DNA of 64,000 nt from Effrenium voratum (taxonomy: Eukaryota; Sar; Dinophyceae; Suessiales; Symbiodiniaceae). Position 1 is the stretch's first letter, and each line of letters begins with the position of its first letter. Shown piece by piece: positions 1 through 10,769 of this stretch. The stretch spans positions 721,092 through 785,091 of the forward strand of contig CAUJNA010001524.1 of assembly GCA_963377175.1 (NCBI GenBank). The letters are read 5' to 3'. Position numbers and translations under genes: made by a program. The notes below the pieces were generated by a model that saw only the letters and a program-made list of their open reading frames with translations, was not told where the DNA came from and made no database searches.

Positions 1-265
1 CGCGAATTAGTAGATTCTTAATTCGCCTTCTTGCACCTCGAACAAGCTGAAGGTACTCCAAACACCCCTTCTGTCTGACAGGCTCGCCTTTCAAAACGTG
101 ATCTGAGACACAAAGTCTAGAGAAAGGGGGAACGAGTATCGCCCGGAACGAGCGCGCGAGACAGGCCTTGCGCTGAATTAAATCTTGGCCGATTTGGCCG
201 GCAGCTTTTGAGGCCCCAAAGCATGAGGTGTGCTATATGGTGCTGCGGAAGGAGCCTTGCCATAA

Positions 266-376
266 CTCAGTTGTTCAGTGACTCTGGAAAAAAAGGGAAC
301 CTTTTCTGGGAAGACCATTTTTAGTGGGGCCACCAAAAACAAGGAACAATAATTGGTGCCACTTTGTTCAACTGAG
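266..376. mobile_element. Family A MITE, copy 1
   Basis: Family A is about 110 bp with inverted ends CTCAGTTGTTCAGTG / CACTGAACAACTGAG and an internal AAAGGGAACC...GGGGCAGCCACC core. The ends carry CTCAG and CTGAG, i.e. acceptor-like AG in either orientation. This copy has both ends, one slightly altered. Confidence 0.85.
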
Positions 377-468
377 ATAAGGAACCTTGATCTTGTTGCT
401 GATTTTGACATACACATGGCCATGAGATTCAATAGGGAACCACCTCAAAAGTGATTGGTGGACATGAA

Positions 469-692
469 TCATTTCCCCACCGAATTCTGATGACTCATGT
501 CTCCCAAAAAAAATCTGTCCACCAAAGGGTCCCAAAAATCAAAATTCACAGCCGCGTCGTCAAAAGAAAACCGGCGAACGCCTTCGCTCGCCGGCCGAAA
601 CCGCTCGCTAGTGGCCCGAGCAAACGGTCGCCCCCGCGCGGCTGGTTTTGGGCTCTGCCCTTTCTGGGCTTGCTCAGAGACTCCAGAAGATC
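469..692 (-). CDS. Possible terminal exon, unknown protein
   Basis: An open frame of about 74 codons ends at a TGA (469-471). It starts with a G/S/Q/K/P/R-rich stretch and ends with an acidic and aromatic tail (SFDDAAVNFDFWDPLVDRFF). The AG|GA at 693 fits the acceptor rule seen in the RCC1 gene. The GC-rich part (545-660) is compositionally unlike the flanks. I recognise no family. Other minus frames through the GC-rich part are also open, so frame choice is uncertain. Confidence 0.35.
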
Positions 693-1017
693 CTTGAAAT
701 GTGGAAATGTGGCGAATTCAAAAAACCGGAATGCCAGAATGGCTTGCCCGATCGGTAAGTGGAAGCATGGACCAAAACTTGCGGTTTGCCCCTCCTGTTT
801 AATTTTGAGCCACAAACTAAATCTCCGTTTTGCGCTCTTTTTTCTGGGGTTGAAATTTGGGGCCTCGTTTTGAGACGGCTCCTCTCCGTATGCGATCTGG
901 CTTGCTCAGTCTGCGGAGTAGAGACCCGTCAGGACCTGCAGCTTCAGCACCGAAACCTGTGGATCGTTTCGAAACCAGGCCCCAAGCCTCAAGGATCACC
1001 TGTTGTAGGTTTACCCC

Positions 1018-1110
1018 AAGTGAGTCACTTGCTCAAAACCGATCGGTACCAAAATGGTCTTCCCAGAGTCATGTAAAGAACTAAGAAGGCGGAGATCCGC
1101 AGCTGGCTCA
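1018..1110. mobile_element. Family H element, copy 1
   Basis: Family H runs from GAGTCACTTGCTCAAAACC through AGAAGGCGGATATCCGCAGC to CCCGGGTTTTGATTGTGGCT, about 150 bp. Partial here. Confidence 0.7.
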
Positions 1111-1856
1111 AGTTGTTGCTGTGATTTCTTCTTTTTCTTGGCCACCCAAGTCCCTAAAGCTCGCATACTCAGTGCTCAGAGACCCGGAGTTGTTCGTTGA
1201 CCCTTCCCCCGCATAGCGTGGGAGGGCCTCCGGAAGAGCAAGTTGCTGGGACCCTGTGCCGGGTGCCATGACTAATCCCCGTTTTTGAATAGGGGGTGTT
1301 TCTGGGTTCAGTGGGGAATCATCACTCTTGCAGAGGAACACCCCCTATTTTGTAAACTGGAGTTGACTAATCCCGGGTTCCCAGAAACCATTTAGGACCC
1401 AAACATAGACCACACAAATGCACTGAACAAATGCTGAAAACATGGTGAACATGATAATCAAGATGCTCACGTAAACAAAATGATAAAATAAGGTTTTCAC
1501 TGAGGTCAGTCTATGGCTGTTAAGTTGTTATAACACTGCAGTGGGATGTCTTCCGAAGCTTCCGACGCTTCCGGCCCGGCGCCTTCCGTGCGAAGTCTTC
1601 CATGTCCCGTGGGGGCCACGCTTGGATTCGCCGCAGGCCTGCGGTCTGAAACCGGCTTGCCGATTCCATAAGAGCTTAAAAGAAGGTCTGCGGCCCCGCC
1701 CCAAAAATGAGCGCCACGTTGCATGGTTTGTCCGGGGCTCTATGGGTCTATGGGAACCCAGGAAGAGCAGAACCTCTGAATACATCGGATCCCATTCCCT
1801 TGTTTTTGTCCAGGTAGGGCTCCAACCCTCCGGGGATCTCCTAGCAACCCTGTCAG

Positions 1857-1988
1857 CTAACACTTCAAGTCCGCTGATGCATACAAATCCGCTTGCATCG
1901 GGCTTCCTTTGGGAAACGGAACGCGGTGAGAAACTGGGCTGCTGCAAGGCTGCCTGAGCAAAAGCTCGATCATCTTTTGCACTGGGTC
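1857..1988 (-). CDS. Exon-like frame abutting a family C element
   Basis: Begins exactly at the family C terminus (CTGGAG|GAC) and reads DPVQKMIELLLRQPCSSPVS before a stop at 1,857. A GC donor (CTCAG|GC) after MIELLLR would give a 12-codon exon. Another minus frame is open for 200 codons (1,528-2,130) over the same bases, so the real frame is undecided. No homology recognised. Confidence 0.35.
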   Translation of the reverse strand, partial: DPVQKMIELLLRQPCSSPVSHRVPFPKGSPMQADLYASADLKC

Positions 1989-2094
1989 CTCCAGTAGAAG
2001 GGTTAGAATAAGGGTACCAACTTTTTCTGTCTGCTTTAGTAGGGAACCCTCGCAACCAAAAAAGTTCGTAAGAAAGGGCACCTAAAGGGAGACC
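1984..2094. mobile_element. Family C element, copy 1 (introner candidate)
   Basis: Family C has ends CTAGGTCCTCCAGTA and TACTGGGGGACCTAG with TTAGAATAAGGGTACC inside. Each terminus read inwards contains AG|GT and read outwards ends in AG, so an intact copy could supply donor and acceptor in either orientation. A minus-strand exon-like frame starts at this copy. Confidence 0.85.
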
Positions 2095-2633
2095 TGGAGT
2101 AGGTGCAACTTTCATGGATTCGCGCTCCAAGGCCTACGATTGCTTTCGGTGGATCCGGTCACATGAGGCCATGAGAAAAGGCTACCGACTCCAAAGACCA
2201 GGCGGGCGCAGTCCTATCCCAACCAATAGCCAACAGAGGTCTTTCTTTTTGGTACTCAATTCAGGGAAACCACGGGTCTGGGTGCACCCGCAAGACACCC
2301 TGAAAAAGATCTGCAGCTGTGCAAAGGATTGAACAAAGGATTTGCACGAGGTTGGACTCGCCCAAAACCCTGAAGTTCAACTTCCAGGAACTCATTGGAA
2401 GTGAGGAAGTGAGTTTCGGGACACTCCGGCCAACCTGAAAAAAAAGTGCCCTTTTTAACCAAACTCGCCTAAAACAGGACACCAATGCTGGGCAAAACTC
2501 TGAACAAAACAACACACATATGGGTGTGTCTCTCGTTGAAGTACTCCTTCTTTGTGGCTTTAAGGGGAAACCACCATTTGCAAGCCACCAAATCTTTTGG
2601 GTGGGGCCCCTAAAAACAACGACAACACACGCA

Positions 2634-2762
2634 TACTGTGGATGGACGAAATCCATTTCGCACCACTTGGAAACCATTGTGTGTTGGTATTTACGTTGGC
2701 AAATCGAATGCTTACAGGGTCCCTGAGGTGGTGCGAAATAGATTTCGCAACTATCCACAGTA
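2634..2762. mobile_element. Family B MITE, copy 1
   Basis: Family B is about 125 bp with long inverted ends (TACTGTGGATGGACGAAATC and its complement), a GCACCAC step and a central GTTGGTATTTACGTTGG. It could fold into one hairpin. Both ends are present here. Confidence 0.9.
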
Positions 2763-2899
2763 GTTGGGTGTGTTTTCTCTTGGAGTTGCTACCCATTTGC
2801 TTTCTGTGGTTCTGAAGGGAAACCCAAAGTAACACCGTTGCGCCATTTTGGGTTTGCCCTACTCACACACACACACACACACCTAGGGACCCCCTTGCA

Positions 2900-3003
2900 G
2901 CTTCCATTGAGACCCCTGGAAAAAATATGTCCAGTAGTGAAATCGATTCCCTTCAAAAAGCAACAGGGGAGAAGAACAAAAATATTCATTTCAGCAAATG
3001 GAA
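2900..3003. mobile_element. Family G element, copy 1
   Basis: Family G is about 110 bp with inverted ends CTTCCATTTGCTT / AAGCAAATGGAAG and ATGTCCAGTAGTGATAGATT inside. Ends slightly worn here. Confidence 0.82.
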
Positions 3004-3125
3004 CACAGTCCCGGGACCCATTTCCTTTTCCTCCAGCGCCAGTCCCTCTCTCCGTCTCTCGCTCTCGAGCGCTGGCTCTCGAGCGCTTGAGCTGACGTCT
3101 GAGGTGCCGCGCAGAGGTGGAGCTC

Positions 3126-3179
3126 CTGGGCCACTCGCTGGGCGTCGCAGTTCAGCGCGAGGCAAACGCGGGCGATGGC
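3126..3179 (-). CDS. Exon encoding an amphipathic helix, unknown protein
   Basis: Eighteen codons, AIARVCLALNCDAQRVAQ, between GTCGAG|GC and CCCAG|GA, matching the AG|G rule and a GA donor. The frame stays open to about 3,040 (ELHLCAAPQTSAQ...), so the exon may be longer. Composition and spacing suggest an alpha-solenoid or other helical repeat. The flanks hold elements G and P. Confidence 0.5.
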
Positions 3180-3227
3180 CTCGACGGCGGGGCTTCACGG
3201 GGCTGCCATTCCCATTGGGAAGCGGGT

Positions 3228-3310
3228 CATTACCTACCTGAAACGGGTATGAACTCCAAAGGCTCCCATACTGCAGATTCTTTGGGGATCTCGACGGAAA
3301 ATTCATGTCG
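3228..3310. mobile_element. Family P repeat, copy 1
   Basis: ACCTGAAACGGGTATGAACT through TTCATGTCGTGTG. Matches 7,848-7,941 closely. Confidence 0.7.
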
Positions 3311-3315
3311 TGTGT

Positions 3316-3392
3316 CTCAGTGGTTCAGTGACCCTGGCAAGAAAAGGGAACCTTTTTTGGGGAAGACCAGTTTTAGTGGAGCAGTAGTGGAG
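3316..3392. mobile_element. Family A MITE, copy 2 (truncated)
   Basis: The left end and core match family A; the right inverted end is missing. Confidence 0.65.
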
Positions 3393-3598
3393 CAGAAGTG
3401 GGGGTTTCGTGAGCCGAAGCGGGGCCCGAAGGTTTGGGGGTGGGAGGCTTGGGGGCTTGGCCGCAGTGATCTGTTTGCTTGGAGGTTCGCTTCGCCCAAA
3501 AAAAGCGGGGATCGCCAAGGGTAGAACTCCCACTAACAGCAAGGCTCATTTTCACTTGGGAGGGTGAAGTGGGCCACTCAGGCCAACAACTTCCTGAC

Positions 3599-3634
3599 TT
3601 GGCCGAAGACCCGGGCCTCGCCAAAGGAGTAGAT
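3599..3634 (-). CDS. Small exon, weakly RCC1-like
   Basis: Twelve codons, IYSFGEARVFGQ, between CCCCTCAG|A (after a long pyrimidine tract) and CCAA|GT. IYSFGEA..FGQ resembles the RCC1 strand xVYSFGxxxxGQ, but one short match is not proof. It could belong to a second propeller gene or be fortuitous. Confidence 0.38.
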
Positions 3635-3896
3635 CTGAGGGGTGGTGGGCTGGGTGGTCTTTTGGGGGTGGAACCCTTAAGACAAAGGGAATTCGCATTG
3701 GCAGAAGTGTTCGCAACAGCTAGTGTTATTTAGTGGCGGACAGTCCTTGTTCGGTTCTTTTTGCTGGGTGCCAGGCATGCTAGTATTGGCTGGGAGGGGA
3801 GGGGGAGTGTCATAAATTTGGGGTCAGCTTTCTTCCTTTTGTGCTGCCAATTACGGCAGCTACGGGACTCTTACCTCTAGGGTTGTGACTTTTTGG

Positions 3897-4045
3897 TTGC
3901 GAAATCCATTTCGCGCCACCTAATTTATCAGAAACCCGCTGGAATGTTTCGATCCCATGGTAAATACCGCCCATGGTTTCAACGTTGGTCTCACTGAACG
4001 CCGCGAGACTCGATTTCGGATTTCGATTTGAACCATCCACGCGAT
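3897..4045. mobile_element. Family B MITE, copy 2 (diverged)
   Basis: GCGAAATCCATTTCGCGCCACC and the reverse form at the right are recognisable; the termini are worn. Confidence 0.6.
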
Positions 4046-4151
4046 GTGTTGTTTTTTTACCAAGAGAGCTGGCGAAAGGGGCCAAAACCTCCAGTGGCGC
4101 CCCCAGGACAATATTTCCAGTGACATCGATTCCGCGAATGGAAGACAACTC

Positions 4152-4358
4152 TTACCCCCCCAAATAAAGACCTCCCAGAAAAACATAATAAGAAACAAAA
4201 ACAACAAAAAGGAAGAAGAAGCCGAAAACGGCACGGACCTTCGAATGGAAGAAACCGCTTCCCCAAAGAAAAGAACAACAACTGGACCCAGCCGCCGATT
4301 TCTCGGCGACTCGAAAGGCCTGCATCATGGCGAGGTCCGGCTCGCCGGTCTGGTCCAT
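4152..4358 (-). CDS. GC-rich coding-like island, unknown
   Basis: The minus frame reads MDQTGEPDLAMMQAFRVAEK over the GC-rich core, then becomes low-complexity in AT-rich DNA. An AG|GC just upstream (GAGACAG|GC) could be the acceptor. The plus strand is also open here (SGSPVWSIGLSHAAVN), so strand is not secure. Confidence 0.3.
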   Translation of the reverse strand: MDQTGEPDLAMMQAFRVAEKSAAGSSCCSFLWGSGFFHSKVRAVFGFFFLFVVFVSYYVFLGGLYLGG

Positions 4359-4408
4359 CGGCCTGTCTCACGCGGCGGTCAACATACCGATGCTTGAAAT
4401 CGAACTCC

Positions 4409-4533
4409 GCGAGTCTCGCACCGTTCAGAAACCCGAGTTGGAATGATACGATTCCAACCAACGTAAATACCAACAATGGTGCCAACCATGGTTGCTTAGG
4501 TTGTGCGAAATGGATTTCGTCCATCCACAGTAG
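4409..4533. mobile_element. Family B MITE, copy 3
   Basis: The right end is intact (GTCCATCCACAGTA); the left end starts inside the element. Confidence 0.75.
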
Positions 4534-4899
4534 TTGGTAACTCCATGGCTTGGAACAAAGTTAAAGACGAAAACCTGCGGTCCATATCCGGGTGGATGCA
4601 TCTTGACCCATACACAAGTGTTGCTTCTGAAAGGCAAAGATCGATCCTTTTGCTTGTTTCCGGCAAAGAGTTCCTGGTGATTGGCGGGACGAAGCGTGTG
4701 TTCGTTTTCTTACGTGAGGCCAGCCTAGCATTCACGCTGGAGGGTTTCTGCCCCCCGCATAGGTTGTTGGCTTGGATTTGGGCTGGTTAGTTTAGGGGTT
4801 TGGGGTGGGTTGACATGATCAAAGGGAGGGTTTCCGAGGGTTTCTGCTACCCTCCTAGAGGGGATTCCTCATGAAAGGCCCAATTTTTTCGGTGGGCCC

Positions 4900-5175
4900 T
4901 TGTCAAGGGAACAACAGCAAGAACGCGTAGAGGATCAATTATTTGGACACACCACAGAAATGCCAACTGCCAAAGTGGTTTGGCGACGGTTTGTGGCTGG
5001 GGGGTATCAAGAGAGCCTGAGGCTGCCTGATGCGACCGACCTTTCCCTCGAAAAGCTGAGGAAGCGTCTCCACACTGTTCAGCATAGCAGCCTGGCAAGT
5101 CTCAGGTCCACCCTCCGATTCCCGCGCAATGAAGAACATCTGCTGAAAAAACATCCTCTTTGTGGAAATCCGTAG
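4900..5175 (+). CDS. Intronless ORF fragment, unknown protein
   Basis: About 91 codons with a natural residue mix (VWRRFVAGGYQESLRLPDAT, then DLSLEKLRKRLHTVQ). After its stop, a second plus frame (5,162-5,386) continues protein-like, which suggests a frameshifted remnant. No domain recognised. It could be a retroposed gene piece lying in an intron of a minus-strand gene. Confidence 0.3.
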   Translation: MSREQQQERVEDQLFGHTTEMPTAKVVWRRFVAGGYQESLRLPDATDLSLEKLRKRLHTVQHSSLASLRSTLRFPRNEEHLLKKHPLCGNP

Positions 5176-5631
5176 CCACTGCTCCCCCCAAAAGCTTGAA
5201 ACTAAGAACATCTACATCGAAAGTCCCTCTCAGGTGCTTGGAAACCGCATGCATCCAGCGAATGTCGCACAGCATGCAACCATGTGGAACAGTCAAGCCA
5301 GGGCGGCTGAACCGACCGCCCCCCCCGCATCACCACCAATGATCCTTCGGAGCAGCAGAAACGGCCCGAGGAAGGACTGTGAGTGACAACCCAAAGCCTT
5401 GTGTTCAATCTATTGGTGTTGACCGGCCCCTAGTTGAACCGAGTCATCCACAAACCGCTTATTGATGTGGTCCAAACGAAACAATGTAAAACTGGGCTGG
5501 TCAAAATGGAGGGTTGGCGAATCCTAATCCATCCCTATTGACAAAGGGGACCGGCTCCTTGAGTAACCCAAGGGTTAAGGACTGCCTTTGAACAGCCTAA
5601 ATGTTTCTCTCTGAGCTGGGGCAGTCTCCTA

Positions 5632-5823
5632 TTGTGGCCCGGATCCACTTCCCTACCCCTGCCTTTGCCGACAACTCTGCCGCGCTCGGAATTGGCATGG
5701 CAATGGAATTTCGGAGGCAAAGGCAACTTGACCTATGGCGGGACTTCTGCCATCAACTTGCACAAGCTCTTGGAATCCGCCATGCCTCATGATCCGGCTT
5801 CCTGCCAGCCAAAGTCGCGGTGA
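5632..5823 (+). CDS. ORF fragment, unknown
   Basis: Two plus frames and one minus frame are open over 5,600-5,850. This frame carries WQWNFGGKGNLTYGGTSAIN, with a glycine pattern a little like a beta-propeller. With no second line of evidence, the reading frame and reality of the gene are unsettled. Confidence 0.2.
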   Translation: MWPGSTSLPLPLPTTLPRSELAWQWNFGGKGNLTYGGTSAINLHKLLESAMPHDPASCQPKSR

Positions 5824-6162
5824 AGGTGCAGTATTTGTTGGGTGTCTCAAGGAGGACTCCAGAAGGGTGACGAGACATTTTGGCTTGCAAGTTTATCTTA
5901 GGGTTCTCTACATTTTCCATTTGGATTCCAGGCACGCAGCATGTACATGGCACTTTTCATGAGCGCAGAGACCTGTACAAGGCGTGGATTCCAATTTGCG
6001 GCTTGGCAAAGCGCACGGTCACATCTGGAAGGCGTAGGGAGCCCCTAAAACAAACCTTCTCCGGGTTTCCGGTCCCAACATCTTAGTAGGAAGATCTTAT
6101 CAATTGCCGAAACCCCTAATCTGACAATCTGAAAAAGGACCAGGGGCATTTTTTTCAAGAGG

Positions 6163-6312
6163 ATGGCATCCAATAAGCGTGGAAAGAGCCACTTCCGCCA
6201 AAAGCTGGTACAAGATGTGCGAGCAGAACGCTCAAGTGCGGCCGAAGCCGAAGCCGAAGGATTCGGCGAGAAGCGGGTAGCTCGAAGCAAGTCCGCGCTT
6301 CTCAAGCTCTGA
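6163..6312 (+). CDS. Small ORF of 49 codons, basic and alanine-rich
   Basis: Starts MASNKRGKSHFRQKLVQDVR, then a run of A and E, and ends KSALLKL before TGA. Codon choice is GC-rich and the flanks are AT-richer. It is complete from ATG to stop, but no Kozak-like or spliced-leader signal is visible. Unknown function. Confidence 0.3.
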   Translation: MASNKRGKSHFRQKLVQDVRAERSSAAEAEAEGFGEKRVARSKSALLKL

Positions 6313-6351
6313 TCTTAAAAGGTGTCCAAGGGAACCCCGGCCTGAGTATCA

Positions 6352-6450
6352 CTAGGTCCAGTGAGGCTGGAACAAGTTGCTAGCTTTTTTCTGTCTATGT
6401 TAGGGAGCCCTCCCACCCCAAGGGGAGAGAAAGGGCAGCTGGGGACCTAG
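6352..6450. mobile_element. Family C element, copy 2
   Basis: Both CTAGGTCC and GGGGACCTAG ends are present; the interior is worn. Confidence 0.85.
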
Positions 6451-7017
6451 GAACCCTGGGCCTGATCACTAGGATCCTTTTGCCCCGTGCCTGGGGTCCT
6501 TCAGCAGTCACAGTCCGTCGCGAAGTGGGCAACAAAAAGAACCCCCACTCAGAGGGCCTGAAGGTGTGCGAACCCGGTTTCAGTGGGGAACTGATTCCTT
6601 AATTTGCCGCCCACCCAACAGCCATCAAATGGTTCAAGTGACCCATTCGACAGCCCCTCGGGGGGGAAAAGCCTCCCATGAGTTGTGTGCAGGATAAGAA
6701 TAGGTCCAAACGGTCTGCTTTATTGCTGATGTCCGTAAGGGCAGACTTGCGCCCGGTTTGCACACACTATGTTGACCCCGGATTAAGAAGCAGAAGCCCT
6801 GGTTGATGGATAGGGTCCCATGTAGAGCACGAAGCCTCACCAGTCACCTATTTCTCCGGGGTCGACATTCCCCAAATCGGGCTACAAGGTTTTGATCGCA
6901 AAAGAGGGCCCGGAAAGGACCAATTCAATTCGCATCACTAAGGTGACGAACATGTACATGGGCGACAGTCAGGCACACACCTAATGGCCATCTTTTATCC
7001 AGCCTGCCAACCATCAC

Positions 7018-7127
7018 CTCCGTTCAGTGACGCTGGACAAAAAAGGGAACCCTGTTTGGGGAAGAGCATTTTTAGTGCGGCAGCCACCAAAAAATGGAAT
7101 AATAATTGGTGCCACTGAACAACTGAG
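7018..7127. mobile_element. Family A MITE, copy 3
   Basis: The right end is intact (CACTGAACAACTGAG) and the left end slightly worn. Confidence 0.85.
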
Positions 7128-7242
7128 TCCTCAACAAAAAGATAGATCCTGGAAACTCATGACAAACTCAGGCTAACCGCGCTGGCATTGCTGGCTTGGT
7201 CGGTGGCTCCGCGCGAAAAACAACAACAACAAAAAACTGACA

Positions 7243-7364
7243 TACTGTGGATGGACGAAATCCATTTCGCACCACTTGGAAACCAGAACGTTTGTTGGCA
7301 TTTACGTTGGGAAATCGAATCCTAGGATCTCTGAGGTGGTGCAGGATTTCGTCCATCCACAGTA
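7243..7364. mobile_element. Family B MITE, copy 4
   Basis: Both long inverted ends are intact. Confidence 0.92.
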
Positions 7365-7521
7365 TCTGTTGATCGCTGTAAAGGACTCCATGCTGCAAAT
7401 TAGCAAAACCAACCAAACAATAGAACATCTCCCCAAGTTGCTTTGAACACTGCAAAGAATGCGATGAGTCAACTCAGCCCATGTCGGATCAACAAAACCT
7501 GGAGGGGTTGCTTGACATGTC

Positions 7522-7755
7522 ACCCAGGGAGGGAGGCTCCCTCCTTTCTTCGTTGAAATTCTCCGGTCCGCCTTGGAACAACTTGAATTAATCCGCAAAC
7601 TCCTTCAGAACTGCATCCACCTCCTGGCAGCATTAAAACGGAGCCCCGAAATCGGTGAGCTCGCCGTCAAACAGGCAAACACATGCCAAACATCCATAAA
7701 GGGTCCAGAAATGGAAGTCATCGAAGCGCAATTTCAGCACAAGATGCGCAGCTAA
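7522..7755 (+). CDS. ORF fragment, helical, unknown
   Basis: The frame opens after TGA near 7,519 and runs 77 codons to TAA. It has a leucine-rich helix (LEQLELIRKLLQNCIHLLAAL) followed by a polar tail. There is no ATG near the start. The flanks are element DNA on both sides (B at 7,243-7,364 and P at 7,848-7,941). Possibly a retroposed gene piece. Confidence 0.3.
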   Translation, partial: TQGGRLPPFFVEILRSALEQLELIRKLLQNCIHLLAALKRSPEIGELAVKQANTCQTSIKGPEMEVIEAQFQHKMRS

Positions 7756-7847
7756 AAGCGAGGAGTCCATATGGGTGTGTTTTTGGGGACCACCCCCAAT
7801 ATTAAAAAATGAAACATACATATGTGGTGTTCCATTTGGTTTCCCTT

Positions 7848-7941
7848 AGAAACCTACCTGAAACGGGTATGAACTCCAAAAAAGGTACCCATACTACAGA
7901 TTCTTTGGGGACAATCCCAGCTGACAATTTTCATGTCGTGT
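7848..7941. mobile_element. Family P repeat, copy 2
   Basis: Second copy of the same roughly 85-95 bp sequence, direct orientation. Confidence 0.7.
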
Positions 7942-8369
7942 GCTTGATGATGGCGGCCGAAGCACACTCCCTTGCTTCCATGTTGGGGGTGGTTCAATTC
8001 ACTTTGCCTAATGGAGTTGTCCTGAACCTCTTGTTGGGGTCCAAATTTGTCTTGCCCTTTCTAGGGGCCCAACCTGTTTGCAGAGGCACATTTAGGTGTG
8101 TTTCCTTAACTGAAAGGATATGAACCCCCTGCTTCCCAATGGAGACCTATACTTCCAGCGGACTGATTGATGTTGCCGATGCTTCCAGAGAGAAGCCAGG
8201 GCTTCCCGAAAAGGAAAAGCAGGGGTTGCCTGTTGACCTTGCATGAACATCCAGGGACTTTGCTAGAACAACGCTCATGCTCCCTTTGCTTTACACAGAC
8301 CGGTACCGACTCCTGAGGGCACATGATATTCCTCGACTGCGCCATCCAAGTTGGACGACAACAACAACT

Positions 8370-8508
8370 GTTCTAGGGACACTTCCATTTCCATTATTTT
8401 CAGGGATCCGAATCTTTCTGGAAAACCACCAAACAAGCTGGGGAAATGGCGATCGGTTATTGAAAAGAACGATGGCTGAAAAGAATGGACAAGGAATCAA
8501 CCCCTAGA
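8370..8508. mobile_element. Family E element, copy 1
   Basis: Family E is about 135 bp with a TCTAGGGG end, TTCTTTTCAACCATCGTTC inside and GATTCGGATCCCTGG at the other side. This copy is in reverse orientation. Confidence 0.8.
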
Positions 8509-8543
8509 ACTATACTGCATCTTTCCTGGCCCAGGGGCTGCCA

Positions 8544-8704
8544 TATTGTGGATGGTTGAAAGCGAAATCCATTTCCCGCTTCTCGCACCACCGTTCAGAA
8601 ACCCAAGTTGGAATGATACGATTCCAACCAACGGAAATACAAACAATGGTGTCAACATGGTTGCTTAGGTGGTGCGAAATGGATTTCGCAACCATCCGCA
8701 GTAT
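8544..8704. mobile_element. Family B MITE, copy 5
   Basis: Both ends are present with substitutions; slightly longer than other copies. Confidence 0.8.
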
Positions 8705-9237
8705 TGTCAGTTGTGCTTGAATTGTTTGCTGGTCGGTTGATTCCTGAAAAATTGGGGGTCCCACTTTCGGTTGGCTTGGACAAAGCACAACTGTGAAGAT
8801 TTCGGGTTATGCATTATACCCTGGGAGAACACTCTTTGGAATGAGACCAAATACTCCATGAGTAACTCCAACTAGTTTAAACACCGTGAGGGCAAGCTCA
8901 ATGTGTGTGGCAAAGTCACCCGTTCGCTTTATTTCTTGGGATGTCCATCCTATACCTCAGGTTGCTTTACGATGCTGACAGGTGAGGGCTTTCAACAGGA
9001 CCTGTCCTCATCCAGATCGTAAGGACATCTTTCATTAAACCAACCATGCAGCATGGTGAAACACGGTACGTAATTTTGCGGTTTCCCTTATTCCCCTTGC
9101 AATATGTAGGTCATCCACCGTAGCTGAACCCACGCTGTCACCCACGCCACAGCCCTTACGCGGCATGATGCCGCATGGGTCTTTGCGCGGGGGGGGCGCT
9201 CAGCCCGGATGAGCGCCCGCTGTTTCAAGAAGACGTT

Positions 9238-9370
9238 CTTCTAGGGGTGGATTCCAACCATTCTTTCCGACCATCGTTCCTTCCAAAAACCTGCAGTTTC
9301 CCCTGGGCTTCTGATGGTTTCCTGAGAAGAAGAAGGATCCCTGGAAAGAATGGGGAAGGTTGCCCTAGAT
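9238..9370. mobile_element. Family E element, copy 2
   Basis: The TTCTAGGGGTGGATTCC start and the GGATCCCTGGAAAGAATGGG part are present. Confidence 0.8.
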
Positions 9371-9485
9371 CCATTGGATTCGCACCCCTTTGCTGGCCTG
9401 TCCTCAGATCCCCTTCAACAAGTTTTAACTTTTCGTGGGTTGAACGGACGGCCAACCACAAAACCAACTAAAAACCACTCAACAC

Positions 9486-9591
9486 CTCACTTCCTGAGTA
9501 CATGGCCCAAAAATAGTTACACAACTTTTGAATGCCACTAAATGGTCCAACCCCCAAAAGTGACTAACGTCCTATGAACTCAGGAAGTGAG
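9486..9591. mobile_element. Family D element, copy 1
   Basis: Family D is about 105 bp with inverted ends CTCACTTCCTGAGT / ACTCAGGAAGTGAG. Both ends are intact here. Confidence 0.88.
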
Positions 9592-9726
9592 AAACCTGCA
9601 ATGGAAGCCCAACCACTAAACCGACTAAACCGCCCAAACAAACCAAAGACACCCCAAAAAGACTAAAACACCAACCAATACCTAAGGAACCGATGCGCGG
9701 GCAACCACCCCCCCCGTCTCTTGCGC

Positions 9727-9811
9727 CTCCTGCAGAAACTCGATGTCTCGCAGCACCTGCAGCACCTGCAGCTGCTCCTGAGGCAGCTCGGCCCCGACCA
9801 TCGCCACACGC
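9727..9811 (-). CDS. Exon encoding a Q/L-rich helix (coiled-coil-like)
   Basis: Twenty-eight codons (RVAMVGAELPQEQLQVLQVL, then RDIEFLQE) between TTCGGCAG|GC and CAGGAG|GC, both fitting the exon-edge pattern of the RCC1 gene. Heptad-like spacing of L/V and Q suggests a coiled coil. The upstream in-frame TGA lies in the intron. Family A copy 4 starts about 48 bp upstream of the acceptor. Confidence 0.62.
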
Positions 9812-9858
9812 CTGCCGAAAACGAGTCACCGAAGTTCTCCGGTCAGGGGTGGTGTTCA

Positions 9859-9969
9859 CTCAGTTGTTCAGTGACCCTGGAAAAAAGGGAACCTTTTCTG
9901 GGAAGACCATTTTTAGTGGGGAGGCACCAAAAAAAAAGGGGAAACAATTGGTGCCACTGAACAACTGAG
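9859..9969. mobile_element. Family A MITE, copy 4
   Basis: Both inverted ends are intact. Lies about 48 bp upstream of the 9.7 kb exon on the minus strand. Confidence 0.9.
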
Positions 9970-10769
9970 TTCAGCTCCTGTGGCCAGGGGTAGTTGTTGG
10001 AAACGAACAGGGTGGCTCGGCATTCGTACCGTCTTCTTTGTGTGGTGTTTCAAGGAAACCAAAGAAAAACCACCACTTGCAAGTGTACACCGGGTTCTCC
10101 TCTTGCTGTCGCTCAGTAGGGAATGAGACATGGAATGACCGATAAAAGCAATCCCTTGTGGCTTGATTCAAGGGAATCCCTAGTTTCATCCCAACACTCT
10201 GGGTCATTCCAACCGAGCACCTGCAAGTCTTGAAAACCAAGCGGGCGGCAGGTTGTTTTGTGGTGCTTCAAGGGAAACCAAAAGAAGATAGTTGAACCCG
10301 CCATTCTTGGGGTCCTGGGTTCCGATTCCTCAAACACACAGGCCCAGCAAAAAGTCGGATTCCTAGTCTCTTGAGGCCAAACTGCCCACATGTCACTTGC
10401 CGGCAAAACATTTCAGCTGAAAGGGTGCCCACAACAAGCAGGCACACACACAACGGGTGAGTCCTATTGATGCCCTGAAGGGGGAAACCAAAAAGAACAC
10501 CAGCCATCTGGGTAGGCGAGGTCTGGAATTCCAATCCCGAACCCGCGGAACACCACAAGGAACCCACCGTCTGGCAGGAAGGATCGAGCGCTGGACCCTC
10601 AGTGATTTGGAGGCGCCAACCTTTGACCATGCAAGTGGAATTGTCTGGTTTGCTCTTCCCCTGAGCAAGAGGTTGATGACCGTTGGTAGGTTTAATGGAA
10701 CCGCCACTTGTTTCCAAAAGGTATAAGGCTAAGTTCACCAGAACCAGTTATCTTTGCAAGGAGCTCTAA

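Noticed and set aside
9125..9240. Plus-strand RCC1-like string HATALTRHDAAWVFARGG
   Set aside because: A single short match on the strand opposite to the gene, without splice edges; probably chance or an antisense echo.
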